Positions 44,730 through 56,100 of a stretch of DNA of 64,000 nucleotides are shown here, piece after piece (position 1 is the stretch's first letter; each line of letters opens with the position of its first letter). The DNA comes from Druceiella hillmani. Lineage: Eukaryota > Arthropoda > Insecta > Lepidoptera > Hepialidae. The notes beneath the pieces were generated by a model, which was given only the letters and a program-made list of their open reading frames with translations, made no database searches and was not told the origin of the DNA. The translations under genes were made by a program, and so were the position numbers. The DNA is taken from contig JAYKKI010000066.1 of the NCBI GenBank assembly GCA_039881145.1, positions 12,789,501 to 12,853,500 on the forward strand. Reading direction: 5' to 3'.

Positions 44730-45969
44730 CCACCAATACGCAAAACAGATAACAGCTGGGCTACCAAAGATTCTGACAAAGCGCAGACATTCGCTGATCA
44801 TCTCCAAAATGTTTTCCTGCCAAATCCCGATCAAGGTTCTACTCAGGCAGAATCTGTATCGAAGTTCCTAACCGAAACACATCAAATGAATCAATTATGC
44901 TTTCCCATTAAAAGTTTCTCTAAACATGAAGTTCAACAAGCAATTAAAAAACTTGATGTTAACAAGGCTCCTGGGTATGACTTGATAACTGTTGGAATTT
45001 TGAGTGGTTAACAGCATTAATAGCGCTTTTGAACATAAACAATATTGTACTGCAGTATTTTTGGACATATCCCAGGCCTTTGACCGTGTGTGGCATGACG
45101 GACTCCTATACAAAATTAAAAAAGCCCTTCCAATAGAATTCTATTAGTTTGTCAGGTCATACCTGGAAAACCGTCACTACTTCGTGAAGCAAGGTGAAGA
45201 AGTAACCCCATTATAAAAAATCCATGCAGGTGTACCACAGGGCAGTGTATTGGGTCCCACTCTGTATATTTTATATACTGCTGACTTACGTACCTCTGAT
45301 GTGACTATAACAGGCACTTTCGCTGATGATACAGCAGTTCTGTCATCAGATTTTCTACCAGCAAGGGCTACTCAAAAGCTTCAAAAGAGTCTTGATAACA
45401 TTGCGAGATGGCTTAGAGATTGGTGTATCAAAGCCAATGAATCAAAATCTGTCCAGGTGACTTTCACAAATCGACGAAGCATTTGCCCACCAGTCACATT
45501 AAATGGAGTCCACGTACCACAAAAGGACAAAGCGAAGTACTTAGGAATGCACCTTGACAAAAGACTAACGTGGAGGAAACATATTTTCACCAAACGCCTG
45601 GCAATGGGTCAACTGGTTCGCAAAATGTACTGGATGTTAAACAAAAACTCGCAACTATCATTGGAGAACAAATTATTGTTGTATAAAGTTATAATTAAGC
45701 CCATATGGTGTTATGGATTGCAGCTATGTGGTACATCAGCAAACTCAAATATTGAAATCCTCCAAAGATTTCAATCTAAAATGCTACGCATGATAGTAAA
45801 TGCTTCATGGTATATAACAAATGACAGATTGCACCACGACCTTAACATAAAGACAGTTAAGCAAGTGATACAAGATCAAATGAGAATGTATAATACGAGA
45901 TTAGCTCACCACCCTAACGTACTTGCAAAGAACTTGATGAATGCACCAATAATACCACCGAGGCTGTAA
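44730..45969 (+). pseudogene. jockey ORF2: reverse transcriptase with internal deletion, and C-terminal region
   Basis: NSWATKDSDKAQTFADHLQN, IKKLDVNKAPGYDLI, then a jump at about 44997-45010 straight to FEHKQYCTAVFLDISQAFDRVWH. Roughly 95 residues, including the IIMIPKPGK-SYRPISLLP and HQFGF blocks present in other copies, are missing. After two stops come HAGVPQGSVLGPTLY, TGTFADDTAVL (catalytic Asp pair intact), YLGMHLDKRLTWRKH, YKVIIKPIWCYGLQLCG and NIEILQRFQSKML. The reading ends at 45969. Confidence 0.87.
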
Positions 45970-46119
45970 CGGAAAAACCCACAAGACCTAATAGTATAGT
46001 CTAATTGATAGAAGCGGACTTGTCAATGGACAAGTATCGCACCAGTTAATATATTTATATAAGTTCCGAAATATTGCTGAATATTGATCCAGATAGATTG
46101 CAATGAAAAAAAAAAAAAA
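45970..46119 (+). other. LINE 3' untranslated region and poly(A)
   Basis: 150 bp, with an inverted pair of GACTTGTCAATGGACAAGT type near 46018-46036 and a final run of 14 A. It abuts the resumed older RT without a clear TSD. Confidence 0.75.
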
Positions 46120-46611
46120 GACAACTGTCCTTCAATTACACTGAATGGAGAACAAATTCCACATGATAATACAGCCAATTACTTCGGCATGCACCTGGAT
46201 AGGCGACTGACCTGGCACAAAAATTTCTGGAGTATAAGAAAAAACCTGGATGCAAAACTTCGAGACATATACTGGCTAATTGGTAGAAAATCTCAACTAA
46301 CCAATGAAAGCAAAATGGCAATTTACAAAGCTATATTGAAACCAATTAGGACATATGGAATTGAACTCTGGGGAACAGCAAGTAACAGTAATATAGAAAT
46401 ACTGGAAAGGTTTCAGACCAAAGCTATTAGATCTATGTTCAACATTCCAAAATACATTCACAATAAATACATTATGCAAGACCTAAGGCTTAAAACTGTG
46501 AAGCAAGAAATTGCCATCCGTAGCCAAAACAATCAGCAAAGATTAACCAAACACGTAAATGCTTTGGCTGCCAATTTTTCGGCATCTGGAAGTATCAATA
46601 CACAAGACTAA
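46120..46611 (+). pseudogene. older jockey RT, part 2 (C-terminal region)
   Basis: Resumes the interrupted protein: DNCPSITLNGEQIP, YFGMHLDRRLTWHK, YWLIGRKSQLT, YKAILKPIRTYGIELWG, NIEILERFQTKAI, RLKTVKQEIAIRS. It ends INTQD and a stop at 46611, slightly short of the RRLKR-H--DL end of the relatives. A 3' region with a (GA)-(A)8 run follows to about 46780. Confidence 0.85.
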
Positions 46612-46789
46612 GGAGAAATAGTATTTAGAATTTTATTAACCGATGCCCCAAAGAATAGTGAGAGTGGTCAATAGACATTCCCTCACAGCTCAAACGACAT
46701 ATACAGACAGAGGTCAGAAAAAAGAGCAGCTAAATGTCAATGACAGAATACTGTGATGAGTGGAAGAGAGAGAAAAAAAAACTCTCAGA

Positions 46790-48355
46790 ACCTCATAGTT
46801 TTTCCTCACACCTCACATTCTTTAATTAAGATAATATTTCAGAAATTGGACACATCTCTCACCATCAGTTGCATGTTATCACATTACACCACATTGTGTC
46901 ATTGATGGCACCATTTGACATCAATGCAAGCCAATGAAAAATTATGTAAGTGAACAAATTTTCATTACACATATACAAATTACTTTTAAGATCTTTTCAT
47001 ATTTCTTTAATGTCAGTGCTATATTTACATGCAATAAATATTTACAAACTGAACTATATCTTAAATTACACATCATTCCCAAATATTTCCTCTAATGTGA
47101 AATTATTAATAGTCTCTTTCAGTATGGAATTTGTGCACATGGTGGCAAATTTTTCAGTTTCTAGTTAAATTAATTACATTACATTTAAATAAGTTAAAAA
47201 GTAAAAACGGACAAAATTAAATCTGATTATATCATCACTTCTAGCATTTTTTATATACCAAAGACTATGAATCAAAATTCTATATCATCATTACTATTAT
47301 CACATGAAGAATTTTCACATTTAACTTTTAGAGCGTATATGTCACCTCTATGTAAATTTTGCATTGTCAATAAAATAATGCATGACTCTGAAATTTAACA
47401 TTTTATTGTAACGAATTTAGAGTTACAGCATGATCAAAGTATATACCTTACTTATGTAGTTAGAAGTACAAAATATAATGAAAAATATTTAAAAAATTCC
47501 CCCTTACTGTAGTATAACTCGTTATAAAGGAAAATTATAAGACACTTTTCCTTATTACCATAAAAAGTATAAACTAATTAAATCTAACCAAAAATATAAA
47601 AACTCACTTATATTTATGATTATATGTTTCATTTACATAAGAATATCTTATACCAATAACAATATATAACACTGTGAACTAAGTTTCCAACAGTTTAAGC
47701 TTTTCATAATAAAAAATTTATTGTTCACAAATGAATTACTGTCTATTTTCATAATGAAACTAGATATTGTAGTATAAGTTCAATCTTTGCATGGGTAATC
47801 GTAACGATAAAACCGACAACATTATGTGACAAGTCGTTAATGCAGACCAATTTACACCAATAGTTATGAAATTAACTGTTACCTGTGGATGTAATTTCCA
47901 CTTAATCTTTCAATTGTTTATTCCTTTATAGATATATATATATATATATATAACATATTCAATAAATGAATTTTGCTCGCAATTATTTTGTAGCAAAAAA
48001 TTTATTTCAGAAATATTTTCCATACAAACTGCGTTTTTACAATAAACTGACTGTTCTCATAAAGAACTTTTATGAGATCGATCTTTTCATAAGGTCGGAA
48101 TGAAATTTGTACATTTTGTTTAAAATTACATGCTGGTAGTGTCCAAATTGATTTGTTTCAACTACAGATCATATAAATTGTGGATTTGCTTGAATACCGT
48201 GAAAATTAAAAATATGTAAATATTCATAAATATGTGATGTATATAAATCAGACATTTAGGGTAAGCTATGTGTAATTGATTATAAGGCGCTGCGCACCAC
48301 TGCAAAATTACAATCTAAGGAGTCATATATGAAATGAAAATACACGTACGAGTGA
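46790..48355. other. no gene recognised
   Basis: AT-rich DNA with a short (TA)n at about 47932-47952. No frame with family features. Confidence 0.5.
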
Positions 48356-48795
48356 GTGAAGCTAAAATCTCATTTCGAACTAGAATGAAGCAGTACTTCA
48401 TCAGTATCGACAGACAGGTCATCGATTAAATATATTGTTATAAATCAACAAATAGATTGTCATCAATAATGTTATAATATTAATTTTGCTCACAGCTCTA
48501 TAGCATATATACAGATATGTGAGATTACATAATTTTTTTAACTCTACAAAATGATTCTTCATGAGAGGCGGAGTCACCTAAAAATATTTTAATCTCGTAC
48601 CTCAATTTTCATGAAATATTTTTCAACTGTAAAAACATAAAGACAACAAACATTTGTTGATCAAAATGTGTTTTATAGTATTATGGTCAGTTATTTTTTT
48701 CTTTTCGAAAACTGCTTTAAAATTACTTTAAATTGTATGTTAAGAAAGGTGTTAGGTTACATCATCAGTTGACATTATTATTTTATTTGACACCT
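48356..48795 (+). repeat. 440-bp dispersed repeat, copy 1
   Basis: Starts GTGAAGCTAAAATCTC and includes GCAGTACTTCATCAGTAT, GACAGACAGGTCATCGATT and TTTTCATGAAATATTTTTC. It ends TTGACACCT. A second copy in the same orientation lies at 51939-52378, diverged but colinear over the whole length. Confidence 0.85.
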
Positions 48796-48814
48796 GACAA
48801 CAGTCTTAACTTTA

Positions 48815-49195
48815 AGGGTGATATGGAGGATGAAAGTAAAAAGTTCTCGAAAAAAATACTACCTGGCTTTGTATAAAATTTTGCATACATATAGACAATG
48901 ATCCAGGATAGGACACAGCTACATTAAAAAAAAGTCTTGAAATAGGCAATGAAGGTAAAAATTCATGCAAAAATACTACCTGTTTTTGTATAAAATTTCG
49001 CACACAGATAGACAATGGCTTGAAATAGATATAGGCTACTTAAAAAAATTGACCCCTAATATGAGGGATGAAAGTAAAAAGTCTGTATGTTTGCCCGTAA
49101 ATCACGTAAAAAATAATTCCGGGATTTATATAAAATTTCACATTCAGATAGACTATAACCTGGATTAAGCTAATGGTGCTTTTTATCTCGGACCA
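48815..49195 (+). repeat. three imperfect tandem units of about 110-140 bp
   Basis: Each unit has the words GATGAAAGTAAAAAG, AATACTACCTG, TATAAAATTTYGCA and CAGATAGACAATG. Unit starts are near 48826, 48943 and 49068. The outer units are closest to each other. Such units are typical of non-coding interspersed repeats in insects; no protein was recognised. Confidence 0.65.
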
Positions 49196-50514
49196 TGTAG
49201 AAGAAGTCACGGGAGATATTTATTAAATTACGTAATTTATTTTCCACTGTCGATGGACACTCGACCATAAACAAATTCCTGTTTTGGTTTCTGCCAATGA
49301 ATATATTTACATTATTTTTACATTAATTGCCATCGCCGGTTTTAAAAACTTGCAACGTTAACTTCCATAATACAAATGAAATACAGTGCTGTGAATATGA
49401 TGCTTAAAAAACATATGAAAGTTAATAGTAAAAGAACTTATAATATTCATTTCACCATATTACACCAGTATATAAAGTCCAAAAACTGATGGCCCTATAA
49501 GGTTTACCCTCAAATATAAAAGAATATATGCAAGGGAAACAAACATATATAACACATTAATGCATCTCATGTATTAAAGCATTAAAGCCAGCAGGTATAG
49601 TTTTGTTTATTTAAAAACGTACTTATTTCACTAAGTATATAAGTGGAAAGACCATTTAAAAAAAGCTTTATTTTTTATTTTCTCATGATCATTAATGACA
49701 CGTGAATTTACGAATAGAAGATATTAAAAGGAATGAAACTTTATATGGGCATTTTTCCTAAACTCAGTTGAGATCGAGTACACGGTCTCAAAATTTAAGA
49801 AATAAATACGGTATAATTATTAATAAGTATTTTTAATTAAAAACGTTAAAATATTAACAAAAATAGGCATTATATTTGTTATTTATTCCAATTAAATCAT
49901 ACAATAATGTATTACCTAACTAAATAAAGATGTAAGTTTTTAATTAATTTCTTAAAAGCGGTTACCATCAGTGGTATATTTCTCAGAGTTTTTGCGTTCG
50001 AATTGTGAAGTACCGGTCACAGAACATAGCGCTGGTGACATTGCTTTATTTATAACAATAATAGAATCGACAAAGCTTGTTGGAACCTTGTTTATCCTGG
50101 CTCCAGAAATTCACAGATTTTTATTCGCAGTGTAAAGAATGTGTTTTCCTTGATGTTCTGTGACTTTCTACAACTATGAAACTAATATTTTACGGACTTC
50201 GATAACTGCTAATATATGTTGACGATTGTGTGGATTTTGAACTCGGATTTTACCTTGTGTTTGAATAAGTGTCATTTTAATTGGTGACAGTCAAGATGGA
50301 GAGAAAACCGTGTATTTCTTGCCAACTCATTCTGAACTGCAGTAACAGTCCGATTATTTATTAATTTCATGAAACTAAATTCCATAAATGACCATTTATT
50401 TTATTATCATTTTGGAATTTTAACTCACAATTTTGTGAAACACTAGTATTTATACTATTTTTAGCCTAATAAATGACTCTGGCAAAAATTTAATAGGTTT
50501 GATCTTTGAAGCAA
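49196..50514. other. no gene recognised
   Basis: AT-rich DNA between the tandem units and the DDE_Tnp_4 relic; its last part may hold the worn N-terminus of that transposase. Confidence 0.4.
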
Positions 50515-51380
50515 AAATTAAGAGGGGGAGAAATTATTTGGCTAGAGAGTTTGTACCTAGACATGTTTGATACGATCATATTTCAGGAAATGAACTCATA
50601 TCAAGAAGTGTATCTATACCTAACAATTTGTTTGGTGAAGAGAAAGAAGGACAGGGTTATTATAGTTCATGATGGCACCAGAAATAAATAGCGGAAACTG
50701 TACATACTGTACTTAATAGTTGTGATGGACACAATATTATTTGTTACTGGCCGATATGCGATCATATTAAAAAGATATTTAAGAAATAGTTATTACCTAT
50801 TCCAGTGGTTCATTACGTTTTTATTTTAGATAGAGGGTTTCAAGATGCTGTGCAGGTAATGAAATCTTCGGGATATAATGATAAAATGCCGATAACGAAA
50901 ACTTGAAGAAGCAGCAGACAGTTGACTACTCAAGAGGCAAATGAGTTTTAAAAAGTTACCATATGTTACTGGATCTTTGAGATGATTAAAGGCTGCTTTA
51001 AGTAAATTAAAATTAATTGGAAACATAGCAAATAATAGAGCTTTGAGTTATTTGTTTCACGAAATTAAAATATACGGAGTATTTCCCAATGGTTTTGGGA
51101 GCCCACTTACCGACCATAGATTAGTTAACAAAATCCCACAGCTGACAAAATTTGTGTGAATGATTTTCCAGTCCATACTAAAGACCAATTAATTATTTAT
51201 GATTGGTACTTACCAACTAAAACGAAATGCAAACGCTCATCTGATATTGCCATATAGTATATAATATAATCCCATCATCAAAATAATATTACCCCACGAG
51301 CCGTTGTTCTAAACAATATAATAATACGAGACGTGGGTAATGTGGCTGATGAATACAATGAGGATGATCTTCATTTGTAA
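50515..51380 (+). pseudogene. DDE_Tnp_4 (Harbinger/ISL2EU-like) transposase relic
   Basis: Read across frames, the order is that of the DDE superfamily endonuclease found in many insect proteins. FVPRHV-YDHIS-NELIS lies near 50548-50605. LFGE-KEGQGYYS precedes an HDGT-like word (family D-G-T-Y) near 50670. DRGFQDAVQVMKSSGYNDKMP near 50831-50890 is the DRGFRD block with a catalytic Asp. SRQLTTQEANEF, KVTICYWIFEMIKGCFK at about 50915-51000 matches the family's QLTT-EAN--R-VT--RWVVE--NG--K block; the family Glu sits in the FEMIKG word. Stops and frameshifts throughout. Confidence 0.55.
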
Positions 51381-51938
51381 TATTTTATCAACAAACCGGT
51401 TTGAAAATATTAAAGACTTCGTATTGTTTACTTTTACGTGCTTTAATAAAATAATTGTGAATATTTATAGTAAAATACAGGAAAATGTAATTAATTATTG
51501 ATATATTTCATCACCTTAAATAGTTCACTTCTGGGCCTAAACTTCTTTCTCAATACTCTGAAAGAGAAATTGGCGTAAAACCACGTTTGGTCTGCGGATT
51601 GCTCACAGTTGATAGAAATTGTACTCAAAAGTATGCCCCTACCCATCCTCTGAATATTTCCCTTAGTCACGCAAAGGACATCTAGGGGATGATTTGGAGG
51701 GACAGAATTCTTATGCTGGGAAGCAAGCAGCTAAACAAAAAACATTAAGAATTAACCACAAAACTATAATATGTTAAGGCATTAAGACCCAAAATTCTAA
51801 AAACGTCAGAAATAAAACCACAATTATTTCTCTAATTTTGAGCTATGTAACTCCCTACTAGATTTAAGGGAAAGCGTCCATACTAAGTGTTATTTTTTGG
51901 AATTACTCTATTTGGGAAGCTATATATTATTAGTGGCC
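51381..51938. other. no recognisable feature
   Basis: AT-rich DNA up to the second 440-bp repeat. Confidence 0.45.
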
Positions 51939-52378
51939 GTGAAGCTAAAGTCTCATTTGGAACTAGAATAAAGCAGTACTTCATCAGTATAGACAGACAG
52001 GTCATCGATTAGATATATTGTTATAAATTAACAGATAGATTGTCAGCAATAATGTTATAATGCTAATTTTGCTCACAGGTATATAGCATATAAACAGATA
52101 TGTGAGATTATATAATTCGTTTTAAATCTACAAAATGATGAGGGACGGTGTCACCCAAATATATTTGAATCTCGTGTTTCAATTTTCATGAAATATTTTT
52201 CTACTGTAAAAAAGAAAAAGACAAGATAATGTTTGATACAAAAAATGTATTTTGCATTGTTAAAATCGTCCGTTATTTTTTTTTCTTTTTAAAAACTGCT
52301 TTATAATTACTATAAGTTATCTGTTAAGAAATATGTAAGGTTAATCAGTAGTTGGCATTACTATTTTAATTGACACCT
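51939..52378 (+). repeat. 440-bp dispersed repeat, copy 2
   Basis: Partner of 48356-48795, same orientation, same length, with scattered substitutions and small indels (for example a deletion in the TTCTTCATGAGAGGCGGAG region). Confidence 0.85.
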
Positions 52379-54209
52379 ATTTTATTATCACTGGTTTAGC
52401 GTAATTTAATTCTAAGGAACCGTCAACAATAGATAATACTGAAAGTTGATTGTTCGCAATGCTAAAAATTCACAATTGTTTTATGTTATACTATTAAGCT
52501 GATTTTAAGTTAGATATATTAAATTTTTTTAAATATATATATCTTTATTTTTTTACATACATATATTTTATATTTTTACATAAATATATCTTAATTTTTT
52601 AACATACAAACTTGTTCTCATACATTTTCTAGTATTTGTATATTTGTCAAAAATTAAAAATATTGTGCTGAAATAATTATCATGGTTGTATTTAGAAGTG
52701 TATATAATAAACTATTTGATTAAAACTGCTACTATTCATAGCCTAATACCTAGTGTTTGTTATAATTTCACTAACATTATTAAGATGCAATTCTTTTTCT
52801 TTGTTTATATGTTTGTTTTCTCAAATATTCACACAACTACTAATCAAACTGATATACAACTTTTGTAATGTGATAGCATATAGTTTCCAGATTTTCACAG
52901 ACTGTATAGTATGTACATATGAAGTATAACTATTGAGGTATAATTACTGATCTAGTTGCTTTCGTGATGAATTCTGGGAAAACAATACAAAGCTAGGCAC
53001 ATTAACACTAAATTTTGGGGAATTACATATAGTTAAAATTTTTATTATTATGTATTGCTTAAATATCGAATGAGCAAAAGTATTGAAAACAATTTGTGTG
53101 TCTGTCAAATATGATAAGCACCAAGTAGGATATTGTCCGATAAATATTTAATCTTTTTCCCTAAACTTAATAATTATTGCACCAAGGACGAAATGTAAAA
53201 TTAATTGTAGTTCTCAAGAGTAAATATATAACTTTTGCTATATTAGGTGAAGTCGTACGATAATAAGAATCTTATAATAATATACCAAGTATCTTTTTAA
53301 CATGGCAACTTATCAATTACTAATTTATGAACACAATTACGTTAGATTTATTATAAATAAATTAATAAAATGATTACAATAATTTATAACTAATTTTTGA
53401 ACATAAGGTATTTCTACTGTATGAAGCGTCAAAAAAAAAATGCATTTACCATTTTATATTGAATGGACAGAAAAAATATTGAAGCTCAATGTAGCACATA
53501 TAATCAGGAATGATGTGTAAAAACAGTGTCAACAGGTGGAAGAAAATTGGTGGATATTTCCTCTCATATTATCCTGAAATAAATTTTCACAGAATAAAAA
53601 TAATGACCAATTTTACTAATTTTTAAATTATACCCAAAAATATACCAATTGGAATCTTATGGTACATTGTATCAATGGTAGTTCTATTCATAGGTCATAA
53701 ACCGAAAAATCATTACTTTAAATTCTCACTTCTAACTACTTCACTAATTAGTACGATAAACAAACTACCCAAAAACGTATAAATACACCACTAATAATTG
53801 TTTTCACTTGTATTTTTACCTCTAAAGTATGCTTAGTTTACTCGTCTTTAGATAACATTGCCTAGTATTTGTTTGTTTATTTGTATGTTTGTGGCATGGA
53901 AAAACTGTATTTTGATTTGATATGTTTTGTAGTATTTGTAATATTTTAGTGCTATGAAGGTTAATTATAATTTGAGATAAAAATGCATAATTTTGATTTC
54001 ACTTGATACTACAATTTTTAGCATTCATGCGCAATTGTTGTAATATGTTTTTACAGATTGATATAAATGTAGTCTAACGTAAAATGTATGAACAACATAA
54101 TCTGATATAGGCTGTATGTGCTATGGCTCTTTATGTTAACTTGTGACATATGTTTTTTATAGCAAGTCTACGGAATTTTTGCAAAGTTAATTAAACTGTA
54201 TGTTTTTAA
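52379..54209. other. no gene recognised
   Basis: AT-rich DNA. The segment 52518-52610 holds three loose copies of an ATATATCTTTATTTTTTTAC-like unit. No coding signal. Confidence 0.5.
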
Positions 54210-54515
54210 TTCACTGAAGTTCTCTTTTAATAGGACGTATTTCTTTGAGTTATAGGATTCAGTAAAAGGACATATTGAAAAAAAACATGAACATATTTTA
54301 TCAGTACTGTTAGAAAAATTTTGATAATGTAGAGAATATAGACAGATAGAAACTTTGATAATGTAGAGTTATATAGTATATGTCTATATTCTCTACATTA
54401 TCAAAGTTTTTTGACAGCACTGATAAATATGTTCATGTTTTTTTTTTCAGTATGTCCTTTTACTGCATCCTATAACTCAAAGAAATACGTCCTATTAAAG
54501 GAGAACTTCAGTGAA
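54210..54515. repeat. long inverted repeat (134-bp arms, 38-bp spacer)
   Basis: The left arm (54210-54343) begins TTCACTGAAGTTCTC. The right arm (54382-54515) is its reverse complement with few mismatches. The spacer repeats part of the arm (CTTTGATAATGTAGAG). No coding content. It could be a foldback/MITE-type element or a duplicated inverted end; it directly precedes the Transib relic. Confidence 0.85.
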
Positions 54516-56100
54516 TATATTAAAGGAGAACTTCAGTCTGTTAGATAAACGTGCGCTTGATTTCTGTAAAAATGTCGACAATTACTATAAACTTGTGAAT
54601 TATAATAGATCAAAAATGTTTAAAAAGTATAATGACTGGTTTAGTGCTATTAAGTTTATTGAATTAGCAAAAACTGATGTGCAATGTAGATCTGAATGTG
54701 ATTTAGCACAACCTAGTACATATTCCTCTGGTTGCGGTCGTCGAAGGAAAGATTTTAGTGACCTTAAGATTGAAATCTTGGCGGTCAAAGGATTTTTCTC
54801 TGGTTGATGATACAGCAGTTAGTGCAATACTCAACAGTTTGAATGCATTAACATTAATTTTTGTGGAGGTTAAGCTTACGAAATATCAATATTTGTTGAT
54901 AATGAACTTTGTTAAAAGTAAGACTTCTCGTAAAGTTTTACCATCATATCAGAATATTTATAAGCTAAGAAAAATGCTATCCTAGCAATATGGTGGTAGC
55001 AGAATCAAAAGCTGAGATCGAGTTGCAAAGTTTGTAAGATCACATAACTTCACAGATCAGAGTCAAAATTGTTTTAAATAATATTCCAGTAGAGTCAGTT
55101 AATTTAACTTTAATTGGGAATAATTTTAATGAAAGTAATACAGGTCATAGACAGTACAAACAGTCTTTTGCGGATTCTAGTTTAGATGATGATAGTAATT
55201 TATTTCTAACTTCTTTCATTCCTTTGCAGCTAGAGACAAATTCAGATAGGGAATCCAAAATTTTATGAAAAAACTCCCTGCCCATCTTCCATGAAATATT
55301 ATAGACCCATTCGTTTCTAATTTCTGAAGGAAAGTTTTACTGTATCTAAGAATGAGGAATCTTATTTTAAAGAGAAGATAGCTAGCTTCCTTGTGTCTGA
55401 CAACATACATATTAGAGGAATGCGCTTTCAACATCCAACATTCTTTGCAACTGACTATGGTTGATGGTAAAATTTATAGTGCGTTATGTGGAACATCACC
55501 TTCAAAGTATTATATTTGTGAAGCAATACCCAAAGAAATGAATGACATAGATAGCTACTTGCAAAAAGAAAGCGATGAAAATCATTTTGAATTTGGTTTC
55601 TCACCTCTACATTCGTGGATTCGTTTATTTGAGTATTTCCTTCACTTTTCTTATAGAATAGATTTTAAAAAGTGGCAAGTTAGGTCAAGGGATGATAAAA
55701 AAATGTTAGCTGATGAGCAATAGTATGTTCAAAGTCAGATTTGGTCTCGATTATGCTTAATCATAGATAAACAATGAAGTGGACATGGAACGACGGAAAT
55801 ACCACGAGAAAATTCTCTTTGAATTCAAATGTTTCAGCCGAAATCACAGATTTAAACATAGATTTAATTGACTGATGTCCTATAATTTCACAAATTGTAT
55901 CTTTTTTTCTGGATACAATATCAATGTAGAGTCATTTAGTAAATTCAGTTTGGGAACTGCGTGAAATTTGGTCCAAGAATATCCATGGTACAACCTCCCA
56001 GCTTCCTGCTCACCTGCAACCTACATACTCAGAAATTGTTAGTTAGTTTCTCAATTTCAACGTCGCACTCATTACTTCCAATTTCAAATATATAGGTTTA
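54516..56100 (+). pseudogene. Transib-like transposase relic
   Basis: Piecewise frames follow a RAG1/Transib-type protein. LLDKRALDFCKNVDNYY and PSTYSSGCGRRRKDFSDL are N-terminal. LTKYQYLLIMNFVKSKTSRK-LPSYQNI (about 54873-54960) is followed by a shifted AESKAEIELQSL. Then come SSLDDDSNLFLTSFIPLQLET (55180-55240), LTMVDGKIYSALCGTSPSKYYICEAIPKEMND (55450-55550) and FGFSPLHSWIRLFEYFLHFSYRIDFKKWQVR (to about 55690). Finally a shifted TWNDGNTTRKFSL lies near 55780. CXXC is damaged in YYICEA. Several frameshifts and a truncated C-terminus. I assign Transib from memory of its conserved DGK--N, C--C-ATPK-MND and LH-WIR-FE blocks. Confidence 0.6.

Larger units (their letters stand above)
41618..46119 (+). 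mobile_element. nearly full-length jockey-type LINE
   Basis: A 4.5-kb insertion that begins with a G-run and a GC-richer 5' untranslated region (41618-42329). It contains ORF1/endonuclease (42330-44132), linker and RT (to 45969) and a 3' untranslated region ending in a poly(A) of 14 (46106-46119). It splits an older jockey RT between TFTL and DNCPS. The presence of the 5' end makes it the most complete element of the window. Stops at 44130, 44216, 44727, 45147 and 45215, and a deletion in the RT, still make it inactive. Confidence 0.88.

Noticed and set aside
42953..45593. Minus-strand frames of 60-75 codons inside the jockey LINE
   Set aside because: Shadows of the plus-strand ORF1/ORF2 reading, which carries zinc knuckles, endonuclease and RT motifs.
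48356..48420. CTGATGAAG...GAAATGAG on the minus strand as another hammerhead ribozyme
   Set aside because: CTGATGA and GAAA are present but no stem pairs directly between them. The only hairpin (GAAG/CTTC) is not adjacent to GAAA, and the second copy at 51939-52000 reads CAAATG instead of GAAATG.
48356..52378. The 440-bp direct repeats as LTRs of a retrotransposon
   Set aside because: They lack TG...CA ends, no primer-binding site or polypurine tract was seen, and the interior has no gag-pol remnants.
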